64,000 bases of DNA from Glutamicibacter sp. JL.03c. GTDB taxonomy: Bacteria > Actinomycetota > Actinomycetes > Actinomycetales > Micrococcaceae. Each line of letters begins with the position of its first letter. Position 1 is the first letter of the stretch. Shown in pieces: positions 19,859 to 27,749 of this stretch. Under the pieces are notes generated by a model. It had not been told where the DNA came from and did no database searches. It saw only the letters and a program-made list of their open reading frames with translations. Both the position numbers and the translations under genes were made by a program. The stretch is taken from NCBI RefSeq assembly GCF_025854375.1, contig NZ_CP107575.1:1736001-1800000 (forward strand), given 5' to 3'.

Positions 19859-21652
19859 ATGAACTTCACCGCCCATCTGGCTGCATTGCTCGAGCTGTGC
19901 CGGGGACCTTGGAAACCCGGTCCCCAGCTCAGCCAGGCCATGCTCATCCAGCTGGGCATGGTGTGCCTGAAGATCCTCACTGGGATCGGGCAGCTGGTGC
20001 ATGAGAGCAAGGATCCGCGCCTGGCCCTGATCCAGCTGGAGCTCATCGAACGCGTCGAGCAGCAGTTGCACTACCAGAAGGCCGCGGTGGCCCTCGATGT
20101 CGAATTGACCGCGGCCCACGCCCTGAGCCTGCCTACCTTGGATGCGCTGCACCGGGTGGCAGAACAACCAGCCAGTGAAGTGGACGCCTTCTTCGCCAAG
20201 CCGCCGGAACTAGCCGCCGGCCGGACCTGCTACGGCAACGCGGCAGAGGTGATCGCAGCATGGCTGGGCATCAGCTACTTCGACGCGAAACGCCGCATCG
20301 ACGATGCCCATTTGCTGATCGGCCGGCGTGTTCCCAGCGGCGAGCAGTGCGAACCGCGTTTTCAGCACCTTGCCGCGCTCTTTGCCGGTGGTGGCGTTGA
20401 TCGACGCGCAATTGCCCGGGTTTCACGTCAACTGGAGAAATTGGAACCCGAGGATACGACTTTTGACGGGGTGGGCACCGAGCTGCAGGCCCGTGGAAGC
20501 GATGGCCTGCCGCTGGAGGAGAGCGCTGCGCGGATCCTGGTCGACCACGGACCCAACGCAGCCCGAAAACAGATCGATGCCCAGATCAACCAGTACAAAC
20601 AGGCGCACGGGATGATTCTCCCGCCGAAGCTCGGCTTCTTCGTGGGCAAGGTGATCGGCGGCGTGCACTGCTTCCACCTGCGCACCGATGCCACCCAAGC
20701 CGAGGTGTTCCATTCCATGGCTGCGCAGTCGAGCAATCTCCGCACCAAGGCCGGCAGGGCAGCCCGCAAGAAGGCCCGCCTCGATGAAGATCAGGCCAAT
20801 GAACCAGCCACCGAGCACGATGGCGGCACAGGCACAGGCACAGGCCAAGAGCAAGATCGATCCTCCGCCGCAACGCCGGACTGGCTGATCAGCGAGCAGC
20901 CGATGCCGGAATGGGCACGCGGCGAGAGCGGGCAAGAGCGTGATGCCCCCGATCACGGGTTCGCGGGTGATAGCGCGGCCGGACCACCAGAAGACCGGCC
21001 AACAGGGAACGCGGCTAGGCAGGCCGATTCTCCCAGCGCCGCCGAGCGCCGGCTTAACGCCCTGATGGCCATGCTCGTCGCGTCCAGGACCTCCGGCAAA
21101 TCCAAGAGCATCGTTCCCAAGGTTCTGGTGTACATGTGGCTCAGCGACTTGCAGAACTTGGCTGAGGCACACGGCGTCAGCGCCCACGGGGTGGACATTC
21201 CACCAGGCGAACTCAGACGGCTTCTCGCGCATGCGGGAGTCATCCCGCTGGTGCTGGGTTCCAATAGCCAGCCCCTGGACATGGGCCGATCCCGGCGATT
21301 CCACAAAGGGGCGATCAGAACGGCCATCATGGCCCGGGATCGTGGCTGCATCGTGCCCGATTGCACGACGCCTCCTGAGAAAACTGAGACCGACCATTAC
21401 GAGGTTCCCTGGTCTGAAGGCGGGGAAACCAGCGTCTGGTCGGGCGCCGGGGTGTGCACCACGGGGCATCATCAACGGCATGCGGAGCAGATCAAGATCG
21501 TGGATGTCGATGGGCTCCCCCACGTGATCTTGCCCGAGCATCTTGATCCGGAACAAAAGCCGCGGCGCAATACCTATTGGGGCGCCCTGCAGCTCGGCGA
21601 CGCCCCCGAGCCGGCCCTGCCTGATCCGTCTTGCGAGCCCGAGCAGGGCTGA
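19859..21652 (+). CDS. DUF222 and HNH endonuclease domain-containing protein
   Basis: 597 residues. The N-terminal two thirds is a DUF222 region (from about residue 30; AAEVIAAWLGISYFDAKRRIDDAHLLIGRR is typical). A long low-complexity linker rich in Gly, Thr, Glu and Asp follows (about residues 300-390, with a GTGTGTG tract). The C-terminus holds an HNH nuclease motif: RDRGCIVPDC, TDHYEVPWSEGGETS, and CTTGHHQRHAEQIKI. Such proteins (REP13E12-like) occur in many copies in actinobacterial genomes; the biological role is unclear and could be selfish or defensive. Stands alone, flanked by core genes leuS and glpK. Confidence 0.9.
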   Translation: MNFTAHLAALLELCRGPWKPGPQLSQAMLIQLGMVCLKILTGIGQLVHESKDPRLALIQLELIERVEQQLHYQKAAVALDVELTAAHALSLPTLDALHRVAEQPASEVDAFFAKPPELAAGRTCYGNAAEVIAAWLGISYFDAKRRIDDAHLLIGRRVPSGEQCEPRFQHLAALFAGGGVDRRAIARVSRQLEKLEPEDTTFDGVGTELQARGSDGLPLEESAARILVDHGPNAARKQIDAQINQYKQAHGMILPPKLGFFVGKVIGGVHCFHLRTDATQAEVFHSMAAQSSNLRTKAGRAARKKARLDEDQANEPATEHDGGTGTGTGQEQDRSSAATPDWLISEQPMPEWARGESGQERDAPDHGFAGDSAAGPPEDRPTGNAARQADSPSAAERRLNALMAMLVASRTSGKSKSIVPKVLVYMWLSDLQNLAEAHGVSAHGVDIPPGELRRLLAHAGVIPLVLGSNSQPLDMGRSRRFHKGAIRTAIMARDRGCIVPDCTTPPEKTETDHYEVPWSEGGETSVWSGAGVCTTGHHQRHAEQIKIVDVDGLPHVILPEHLDPEQKPRRNTYWGALQLGDAPEPALPDPSCEPEQG

Positions 21653-21668
21653 AGAATCATCGTCCCAA

Positions 21669-21710
21669 CGCAACGACGCCCGAACCATCTGGGGTTCGGG
21701 CGTCGTTGCG
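21669..21710. terminator. Bidirectional terminator between DUF222/HNH gene and glpK
   Basis: Perfect 18-bp stem (21669-21686 / 21693-21710) with a 6-base loop between two convergent genes. Lacks a T-run, but length and placement support a terminator. Confidence 0.82.
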
Positions 21711-21738
21711 CACTCGATTGCTAATGAATACGTCCGGG

Positions 21739-23259
21739 CTAGGCCTTGGTATCCTCGTCAACCCAATCGAAGGTGCGAGTCACAGCCTTCTTCCACAGGC
21801 GAAGATTGCGCTCACGCGCTTCCTCGTCCATGGTTGGCTCCCAGCGCTTGTCCTCGGACCAGTTGGCTTCCAGCTCGCCCAGATCCTTCCAGAAGCCCAC
21901 TGCCAAGCCGGCGGCATAAGCGGCACCCAGTGCGGTGGTTTCGGTGACCTTCGGGCGAACGACCGGCACGCCCAGGATGTCGGCCTGGAACTGCATGAGC
22001 GCCTCGTTGGCGACCATGCCGCCGTCCACCTTCAGCTCCGTCAACGGAACTTCGGCGTCGGCATTGACCGCGTCGAGCACTTCGCGGGTCTGGAATGCGG
22101 TGGACTCCAACGCGGCTCGGGCAATGTGGTTCTTATTGGCGAAGCGGGTCAAGCCGACAATGGCACCCCGGGCATCCGAACGCCAGTACGGAGCGAACAA
22201 GCCGGAGAATGCCGGCACCACGTACACGCCGCCATTGTCTTCCACCTTCGCTGCCAGCTCCTCGATTTCCGGTGCGGAGGAGATCATGCCGATGTTGTCG
22301 CGCAGCCACTGCACGAGCGAGCCCGCGACCGCGATCGAGCCTTCCAATGCGTACACCGGCTTGGCATCGCCGAGCTTGTAGGCCATGGTGGTCAGCAGCC
22401 CGTTGGTCGAGTTCACGATCTCGGTACCGGTATTGAAGATCAAGAAGCAGCCGGTGCCATAGGTATTCTTCGCGGTGCCAGCGGTGAAGGCTGCCTGCCC
22501 GAAGGTGGCAGCTTGCTGGTCGCCGAGGATGCCAGCGACGGGCACTTCTCGAAGCAGCTGTTTGGTATGCACGGTACCGTACACCTCGGAGGAGGAACGG
22601 ATCTCGGGCATCATCGACAGCGGAACACCGAAATCAGCGAGGATCTTCTCATCCCACTGCAGGGTCTTCAAGTCCATGAACAAGGTGCGTGAAGCATTGG
22701 TCACGTCGGTGACGTGCACGCCGCCGTCGGTGCCGCCGGTCAGGTTCCACAGAACCCAGCTGTCGGTCGTGCCGAAGAGCAAATCGCCGGCTTCTGCGCG
22801 CTCGCGTGCACCGTCGACGTTGTCCAGGATCCACTTGATCTTGGTGCCGGCGAAGTAGGTGGCCAATGGCAGGCCTACGGTTTCCTTGTAGCGGTCCACC
22901 CCGCCATCGGCCGCCAGCTCGTCGACGATGTCCTGGGTGCGGGTGTCCTGCCAGACGATGGCGTTGTAGACGGCCTCGCCGGTGGTCTTATCCCACACGA
23001 CGGTGGTTTCGCGCTGGTTGGTAATGCCGACGACTTCGATGTCGTGACGGGTCAGATTGGCCTTGGACAACGCCTGGCCGATCACCTCGCGCACGTTGTT
23101 CCAGATCTCGGCCGGGTCATGCTCCACCCAACCGGCGGCCGGGAAGATCTGCTCGTGTTCGAGTTGGCCGACTGAGTGCACGTCGCCCGCGTGGTTGAAC
23201 ACGATGGCGCGCGAGCTGGTCGTGCCCTGGTCAATAGCGATCACAAATTTTTCACTCAT
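21739..23259 (-). CDS. glpK: Glycerol kinase
   Basis: 506 residues, full length. Phosphorylates glycerol to sn-glycerol 3-phosphate. FGGY-family kinase: [14 protein letters not shown] at the N-terminus, [13 protein letters not shown], and the C-terminal [20 protein letters not shown] plus [18 protein letters not shown]. Last gene of glpD-glpF-glpK, 17 bases after glpF; together they take up and oxidise glycerol. Confidence 0.97.
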   Translation of the reverse strand: MSEKFVIAIDQGTTSSRAIVFNHAGDVHSVGQLEHEQIFPAAGWVEHDPAEIWNNVREVIGQALSKANLTRHDIEVVGITNQRETTVVWDKTTGEAVYNAIVWQDTRTQDIVDELAADGGVDRYKETVGLPLATYFAGTKIKWILDNVDGARERAEAGDLLFGTTDSWVLWNLTGGTDGGVHVTDVTNASRTLFMDLKTLQWDEKILADFGVPLSMMPEIRSSSEVYGTVHTKQLLREVPVAGILGDQQAATFGQAAFTAGTAKNTYGTGCFLIFNTGTEIVNSTNGLLTTMAYKLGDAKPVYALEGSIAVAGSLVQWLRDNIGMISSAPEIEELAAKVEDNGGVYVVPAFSGLFAPYWRSDARGAIVGLTRFANKNHIARAALESTAFQTREVLDAVNADAEVPLTELKVDGGMVANEALMQFQADILGVPVVRPKVTETTALGAAYAAGLAVGFWKDLGELEANWSEDKRWEPTMDEEARERNLRLWKKAVTRTFDWVDEDTKA

Positions 23260-23276
23260 GATTTACTGCTCTCTTT

Positions 23277-24005
23277 CTAGAACATTAGCGCGGCGGCAAG
23301 TCCGCCGAGGATACCGCCGATTGCTGGTCCGGCCAATGGAACCCACGAGTAGGCCCAGTCCGAGGAGCCCTTGCCCTGGATCGGCAGCACTGCGTGGGCC
23401 ACACGTGGGCCCAGGTCGCGGAATGGGTTGATGGCGTACCCGGTAGCACCGCCGAGGGACAGGCCGATTGCGACAACGAGCAGGGCTACGGCCAGTGGGC
23501 CAAGCTGGTGCGGAGTGTGCCCCAGCCCGGCGATCACGAAGACCAGGACGAAGGTGCCGAAGATCTCGGTGACCAGGTTCCAGCCGTAGGAGCGGATTGC
23601 TGGTCCGGTGGCGAAAACCCCCAGCTGGTTGCCTGCGTTCTGCGGATCATCCAGGTGCTTCTTGTAGGCCAGCCAGGTGCCGGTTGCGCCCAGGAATGCG
23701 CCGATGAACTGGGCCAGGAAGTACAGCAGGGTGTTGCCCAAGGTGATGGCAACGCCCGGAGCGTATTCGGTTACGTCAGGGTTGACCAGCAGGCCCAAGG
23801 TAACCGCCGGGTTCAGGTGGGCGCCGGAGATGCCGGCGATCCACACGCCGCTGTATACGCCAAGGCCCCAGCCGAAGCTGATGGCGAGCCAGCCTGCGCC
23901 GGTTCCCAAGGTGCCCTTCAGGGCGACGTTGGCGCAGACGCCGGTACCCATCAGCAATAGTACGAATGTGCCGAGAAGCTCGGCGAAAAACACGTGAGTG
24001 GACAT
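23277..24005 (-). CDS. glpF: MIP family glycerol facilitator/aquaporin
   Basis: 242 residues, about six hydrophobic segments and two pore half-helices. The first pore motif is canonical (GAHLNPAVTLG). The second reads AINPFRDLGPR, that is NPF instead of NPA, with the glycerol-channel Arg-Asp (RD) kept. The RD and the gene context (glpK, glpD) indicate glycerol rather than water transport. Confidence 0.93.
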   Translation of the reverse strand: MSTHVFFAELLGTFVLLLMGTGVCANVALKGTLGTGAGWLAISFGWGLGVYSGVWIAGISGAHLNPAVTLGLLVNPDVTEYAPGVAITLGNTLLYFLAQFIGAFLGATGTWLAYKKHLDDPQNAGNQLGVFATGPAIRSYGWNLVTEIFGTFVLVFVIAGLGHTPHQLGPLAVALLVVAIGLSLGGATGYAINPFRDLGPRVAHAVLPIQGKGSSDWAYSWVPLAGPAIGGILGGLAAALMF

Positions 24006-24030
24006 CGTTGACCTCTTAGTGATTTCGACT

Positions 24031-24053
24031 GCCGGCGGCTACCTGCCGCCGGC
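24031..24053 (-). other. GC-rich hairpin between glpD and glpF
   Basis: Perfect 9-bp stem GCCGGCGGC / GCCGCCGGC with a 5-base loop in the 59-base gap between glpD and glpF. No T-run follows, so an mRNA-processing or stability element that sets the glpD:glpFK ratio is more likely than a full terminator. Confidence 0.5.
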
Positions 24054-24064
24054 CACGTGGCAGA

Positions 24065-25744
24065 TCAGCCCAGGATCACTCCATGGCTGTCTGCGAGAAC
24101 CGAGAGCGAATGGTCGATTTCGGTTTGTAGTTGAGACTGGTCCCAACCCATTGGGTCAGCCAGGCAGTTTGCTACCTCGATGACCAAATTCTTTGTCACC
24201 AAGCCACGGAAGGCAAGGTTGGTGCGGCGGATGAATACGTCGATCAGGCGGCCGACCTGCTCGTTGCGGGCCAAGTACGCGATCTCCTGGCAGGAGAGCT
24301 CGTCGGTGTGCTCCAGCATCTGCTCCTTCTCACCGAGCTGGGCCAGCACGACGTCGGCGCGGGTGCCGTAGCGCTCGAGCAATACGCGCAATCGGTCACG
24401 CGAAGCCTTGGATTCGCGGGCCGCATACCAGGCTGCCAGCGCTCCGTCGTTGGTGGGGAAATTCTTGCCGCCACCGATAGCTACGCCGGCGGTTGACTGG
24501 ACCTGGCGCTCGCCCAGGAACTCCAGGGCCTTGGCTCCCAGATTTTCGCTGAGCGCGCGGAACGTCGTCCACTTTCCGCCGATGAGCGAAAGCATCGTGG
24601 TCTTGTCGGTCAGGCGGGTTTCCTTCACCTGGTAGTCGCGGGAGACGAAGCCTGGCGCCGTGTCGTCGTGGTTGGGCAGCGGGCGCACACCGGAGAACTT
24701 GTAGACGATCCGGTCCTCGGTGGCTTTGATGCCGGGGAAGACATGGTGGATCAGATCGAAGAAGTACTGCACTTCCTCGTCGGTGCATACCGCTGGCTCG
24801 TTCATATCGTGCTCGAGGTCGGTGGTGCCAACCAGAACCCGTCCGAGCATCGGGTAGATCAGGACGATGCGGCCATCTTCGTGCTCGAAGAAAATCTCGC
24901 GTCCGCCGGTGGCTTCGAGCAGCTCTGGGTGATCGAGCACGATGTGCGATCCCTTGGTCCCGCCGGTCCACTTGGTTTCGCGGCCCAGTTGCTTGTTGGT
25001 CAAGTCGACCCAGGCACCGGTCGCGTTGATGATCACTTCGGCGTCGAAGTCGAACTCGTCGCCGGTGAGCACATCGCGCAGCTTCGCAGTGCCTCCGTCG
25101 ACTCCGGTGAGTTCCACGTAGTTGCTGGCACGAGCCTCCTCATTGGCGTCCAGGCCTTCGCGCAGCACGTCCAGGGTGAGGCGTTCCGGGTTGTGCACGG
25201 AGGCGTCGAAGTAGGTGGCGGTGTACTTCACGTCATCGCGCAGCTGCGGCAGATCGGCGCGGGCTGCCTTACCGGACTTGAAGCTGTGCCAAGGGGTGTT
25301 GCGTCCACCGATGCCAGCGAACACGTCGTACATGATCAAGCCGGCTTTGATCAGCGCCGCGCCACGTTCGGTGGGCTTGCCCGACTTGTGGGTCAAGAAA
25401 CGCATGGGTGCGCTGAGGATCCCGGAGAATGTGGAGAAGATCGGGATGGTGGTCTGCAGCGGCTTCACGTAGTGCGGAGCGATCTCCAGCAGGGAGTTGC
25501 GTTCCTGAACCGATTCGTGGACGAGGCGGAACTCCCCGTTTTCGAGATAGCGGATGCCGCCGTGGATCATGTGCGAGCTGGCGCCGGAAGCGCCCTGGCT
25601 GTAGTCGCCGCGTTCGATCAGCGCAACATCGATGCCCTGCATGGCCAGGTAGCGGAAGGTCGCTACGCCGTTGATGCCACCGCCAACTACCAGTACCCGC
25701 GCCTGCGGGCGTTCACGCAGTTTGGATAGCTGTTCCCGAATCAC
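24065..25744 (-). CDS. glpD: Glycerol-3-phosphate dehydrogenase/oxidase (FAD)
   Basis: 559 residues, GTG start with AAAGGGG ten bases upstream. Oxidises glycerol 3-phosphate to dihydroxyacetone phosphate at the membrane. FAD-binding VLVVGGGINGVATFRYLAMQGIDVALIE at residues ~18-45; conserved GASGASSHMIHGGIRYLENGEF; and a C-terminal DAO-associated domain (TDELSCQEIAYLARNEQVGRLIDVFIRRTNLAF). Promoter-proximal gene of the glp cluster, reading away from a SorC-type regulator. Confidence 0.95.
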   Translation of the reverse strand: MIREQLSKLRERPQARVLVVGGGINGVATFRYLAMQGIDVALIERGDYSQGASGASSHMIHGGIRYLENGEFRLVHESVQERNSLLEIAPHYVKPLQTTIPIFSTFSGILSAPMRFLTHKSGKPTERGAALIKAGLIMYDVFAGIGGRNTPWHSFKSGKAARADLPQLRDDVKYTATYFDASVHNPERLTLDVLREGLDANEEARASNYVELTGVDGGTAKLRDVLTGDEFDFDAEVIINATGAWVDLTNKQLGRETKWTGGTKGSHIVLDHPELLEATGGREIFFEHEDGRIVLIYPMLGRVLVGTTDLEHDMNEPAVCTDEEVQYFFDLIHHVFPGIKATEDRIVYKFSGVRPLPNHDDTAPGFVSRDYQVKETRLTDKTTMLSLIGGKWTTFRALSENLGAKALEFLGERQVQSTAGVAIGGGKNFPTNDGALAAWYAARESKASRDRLRVLLERYGTRADVVLAQLGEKEQMLEHTDELSCQEIAYLARNEQVGRLIDVFIRRTNLAFRGLVTKNLVIEVANCLADPMGWDQSQLQTEIDHSLSVLADSHGVILG

Positions 25745-25756
25745 GATTTGTGCCCC

Positions 25757-25795
25757 TTTGTAACAAATGAATAAGTCTGAGGCTAGTCTTGTTAC
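25757..25795. promoter_or_regulatory. Candidate operator between glpD and the SorC-type regulator
   Basis: TTTGTAACAAA (25757-25767) is a palindrome, and its GTAACAA half (25760-25766) recurs inverted as TTGTTAC at 25789-25795. The whole sits in the 75-base divergent gap where both promoters must be, so it fits an operator used by the neighbouring regulator. Sequence-based inference only. Confidence 0.5.
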
Positions 25796-25819
25796 TGAAC
25801 GGCAATTCGGTCAAACAAA

Positions 25820-26857
25820 ATGCACAAACGTGCAGAAATGGTCAGATTGATGAAGAAAACTCCGTCCGGGGGAACATATAAGCGCGGCGTGGCTGGCACA
25901 TCCGTGCACACGACGCCCAAGGCCAAGGACGCACTGCGGGCAGCCCAGCTCTATTACCTGCAGGACATGAAAATGGAAGTGATCGCCAAGGAACTGGGTA
26001 CATCGCGTTCCACGGTCTCCCGGCTGCTCACCCATGCCAAGCGCACCGGCATGGTTTCGATCAGCATCACCCCCAGTGCCAACATGTCCGCCCTGCTGGG
26101 CAACCAGCTTTCCGAGCACTACGGGGTGAGCTTCAATGTGGTGCCCACCGACGGGTCCATGGATGATTCCGAACTGCTCGCCCGCGTCTCGGCGCATGCG
26201 GCCTACCTGCTGGGCGATATCGTCTCCTCCTCGATGACGGTGGGCGTGGCGTGGGGATCGACGATGCAGGCGGTGTCCTCGGCGCTCACCTCCCATCCGA
26301 CGCACGACACCAAGATCGTGCAGCTCAACGGTGCGGCCAACCCTGTCACCAGCGGGGTGAGCTACGCCAGCGATATCCTGACCCGTTTCGGCCAGGCCTT
26401 CACTGCCCGCACCGAGCAGTTCCCGGTGCCGGCCTTCTTCGATCGCGCCTCCACCCGGGAAGCGATGTGGCAGGAAACGTCGATCAAGCGCGTGCTGACC
26501 GTGCAGCAGGAGATGAACCTGGCCGTGTTCTCCTTGGGCTCGGCGGGGTCGGCAGTCATCTCCCAGGTCTACCGTGGCGGCTACCTGACCAAAGGCGAAA
26601 CCCAGGAGCTTCGGGAGATGGGAGTGGTGGGTGATGTGGCGACCGTCTTTTTCGACAAGGACGGCAACAGCTCCAATATTCCGCTCAATGCCCGGTCCAC
26701 CGGCCCCACACTTGATTCCCTGCGCCGGGTGCCCACGCGCTTCTGCGTGGTCGCCGGCCGTGGCAAGCTCGACGCGGTGCGCGGGGCGCTGAAGGGCGGG
26801 CTGATCACCGACCTGGTCATCGACGAGGGCACCGCACTGGCCCTGCTCGACGGGTAG
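25820..26857 (+). CDS. SorC/DeoR-type sugar-binding transcriptional regulator
   Basis: 345 residues. N-terminal helix-turn-helix (AAQLYYLQDMKMEVIAKELGTSRSTVSRLLTHAKRTGMV, about residues 40-80) followed by a ~250-residue SorC-type effector domain that binds phosphorylated sugars (with VGVAWGSTMQAV and the C-terminal FCVVAGRGKLDAVRGALKGGLITDLVIDE). Divergent from glpD-glpF-glpK, so control of glycerol use in response to glycerol 3-phosphate or a related ligand is likely; the ligand is not shown by the sequence. An ATG 18 bases further in (MVRLMKK) is an alternative start. Confidence 0.88.
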   Translation: MHKRAEMVRLMKKTPSGGTYKRGVAGTSVHTTPKAKDALRAAQLYYLQDMKMEVIAKELGTSRSTVSRLLTHAKRTGMVSISITPSANMSALLGNQLSEHYGVSFNVVPTDGSMDDSELLARVSAHAAYLLGDIVSSSMTVGVAWGSTMQAVSSALTSHPTHDTKIVQLNGAANPVTSGVSYASDILTRFGQAFTARTEQFPVPAFFDRASTREAMWQETSIKRVLTVQQEMNLAVFSLGSAGSAVISQVYRGGYLTKGETQELREMGVVGDVATVFFDKDGNSSNIPLNARSTGPTLDSLRRVPTRFCVVAGRGKLDAVRGALKGGLITDLVIDEGTALALLDG

Positions 26858-26867
26858 GATTTGATCC

Positions 26868-27749
26868 ATGCGCCCACGAGAACAGCTCATCACCACGCAC
26901 CAGCTCTACGGCGCCACCGTGCGCGTCTTCACCACGGTGGCAGAAGAACCTTCGCGTGGCGTGATCTTCGCGGTCCATGGCTTCCGCGGGGATCACCACG
27001 GGTTGGCCCGGATCGTCGAGCACCTTCAGCACTACACGGTCATTGTCCCCGACTTGCCCGGCTTCGGCGCATCCACCTCGATGAGCGAACTCGAACATGG
27101 CGTCGAGGGCTACGCGCAATTCCTTCAGGCGCTGGGCAACGAGCTGCGTCTGGATGCCAAGGTCCACCTGCTGGGCCATTCCTTCGGATCGATCGTCGCC
27201 GCGAAATTGGCAACCATGCGCCCCTTCGCATCATTGCTGCTGCTGAACCCGATCTCCGAATTGGCGCTGGACTCGTCCCAGGCGCTGCTGGCCAAAATCA
27301 CCAGCGGCTACTACGAGGTCTGCGCGAAGCTGCCGGCGGCTATCGCCGAACCACTGCTGCGCTCACGATTGTTCAGCGATGCGATGAGCATGGTGATGAC
27401 CAAGAGCAAGGACCGGCAAATGCGCGCCTATGTCCGCGAGCAGCACCGCCGGTACTTTGGCGGATTCCATTCCACCAGCACCCTGGCCGAGTCATACCAC
27501 GCGTCGATCAGCTCCACGGTCGGCCACTACTCCCCCGCAATCAGCCTGCCGACACTGATGATCGGCGGGATGCAGGACGAGTTGGGCACCGAGCAAACCC
27601 AGGAGGAACTGCGCAGCAGCTTCGGCCAGGCGCGCCTGGTCATGCTTGAACGAGTCGGGCACCTGATCCACTACGAAAAGGCTCCGGAAACCGCCGGCGA
27701 AATCGACACGTTCCTGCGTTCGCTGGGCAACCAGCGGCAAGCGGCCTAA
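26868..27749 (+). CDS. Alpha/beta hydrolase
   Basis: 293 residues. Oxyanion HG motif in IFAVHGFRGDHHG, nucleophile elbow LLGHSFGSIVA (Ser near residue 105), acid in GMQDELG and catalytic His in RVGHLIHYEKA near residue 265: all three catalytic residues seem present. Substrate unknown. Starts 10 bases after the regulator stop, so the two may form one transcript; ends with a 4-base convergent overlap with priA. Confidence 0.88.
   Translation: MRPREQLITTHQLYGATVRVFTTVAEEPSRGVIFAVHGFRGDHHGLARIVEHLQHYTVIVPDLPGFGASTSMSELEHGVEGYAQFLQALGNELRLDAKVHLLGHSFGSIVAAKLATMRPFASLLLLNPISELALDSSQALLAKITSGYYEVCAKLPAAIAEPLLRSRLFSDAMSMVMTKSKDRQMRAYVREQHRRYFGGFHSTSTLAESYHASISSTVGHYSPAISLPTLMIGGMQDELGTEQTQEELRSSFGQARLVMLERVGHLIHYEKAPETAGEIDTFLRSLGNQRQAA

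Noticed and set aside
20423-21688. Minus-strand frame opposite the DUF222/HNH gene
   Set aside because: The plus-strand protein has an intact HNH motif; the antisense has none and overlaps the terminator.
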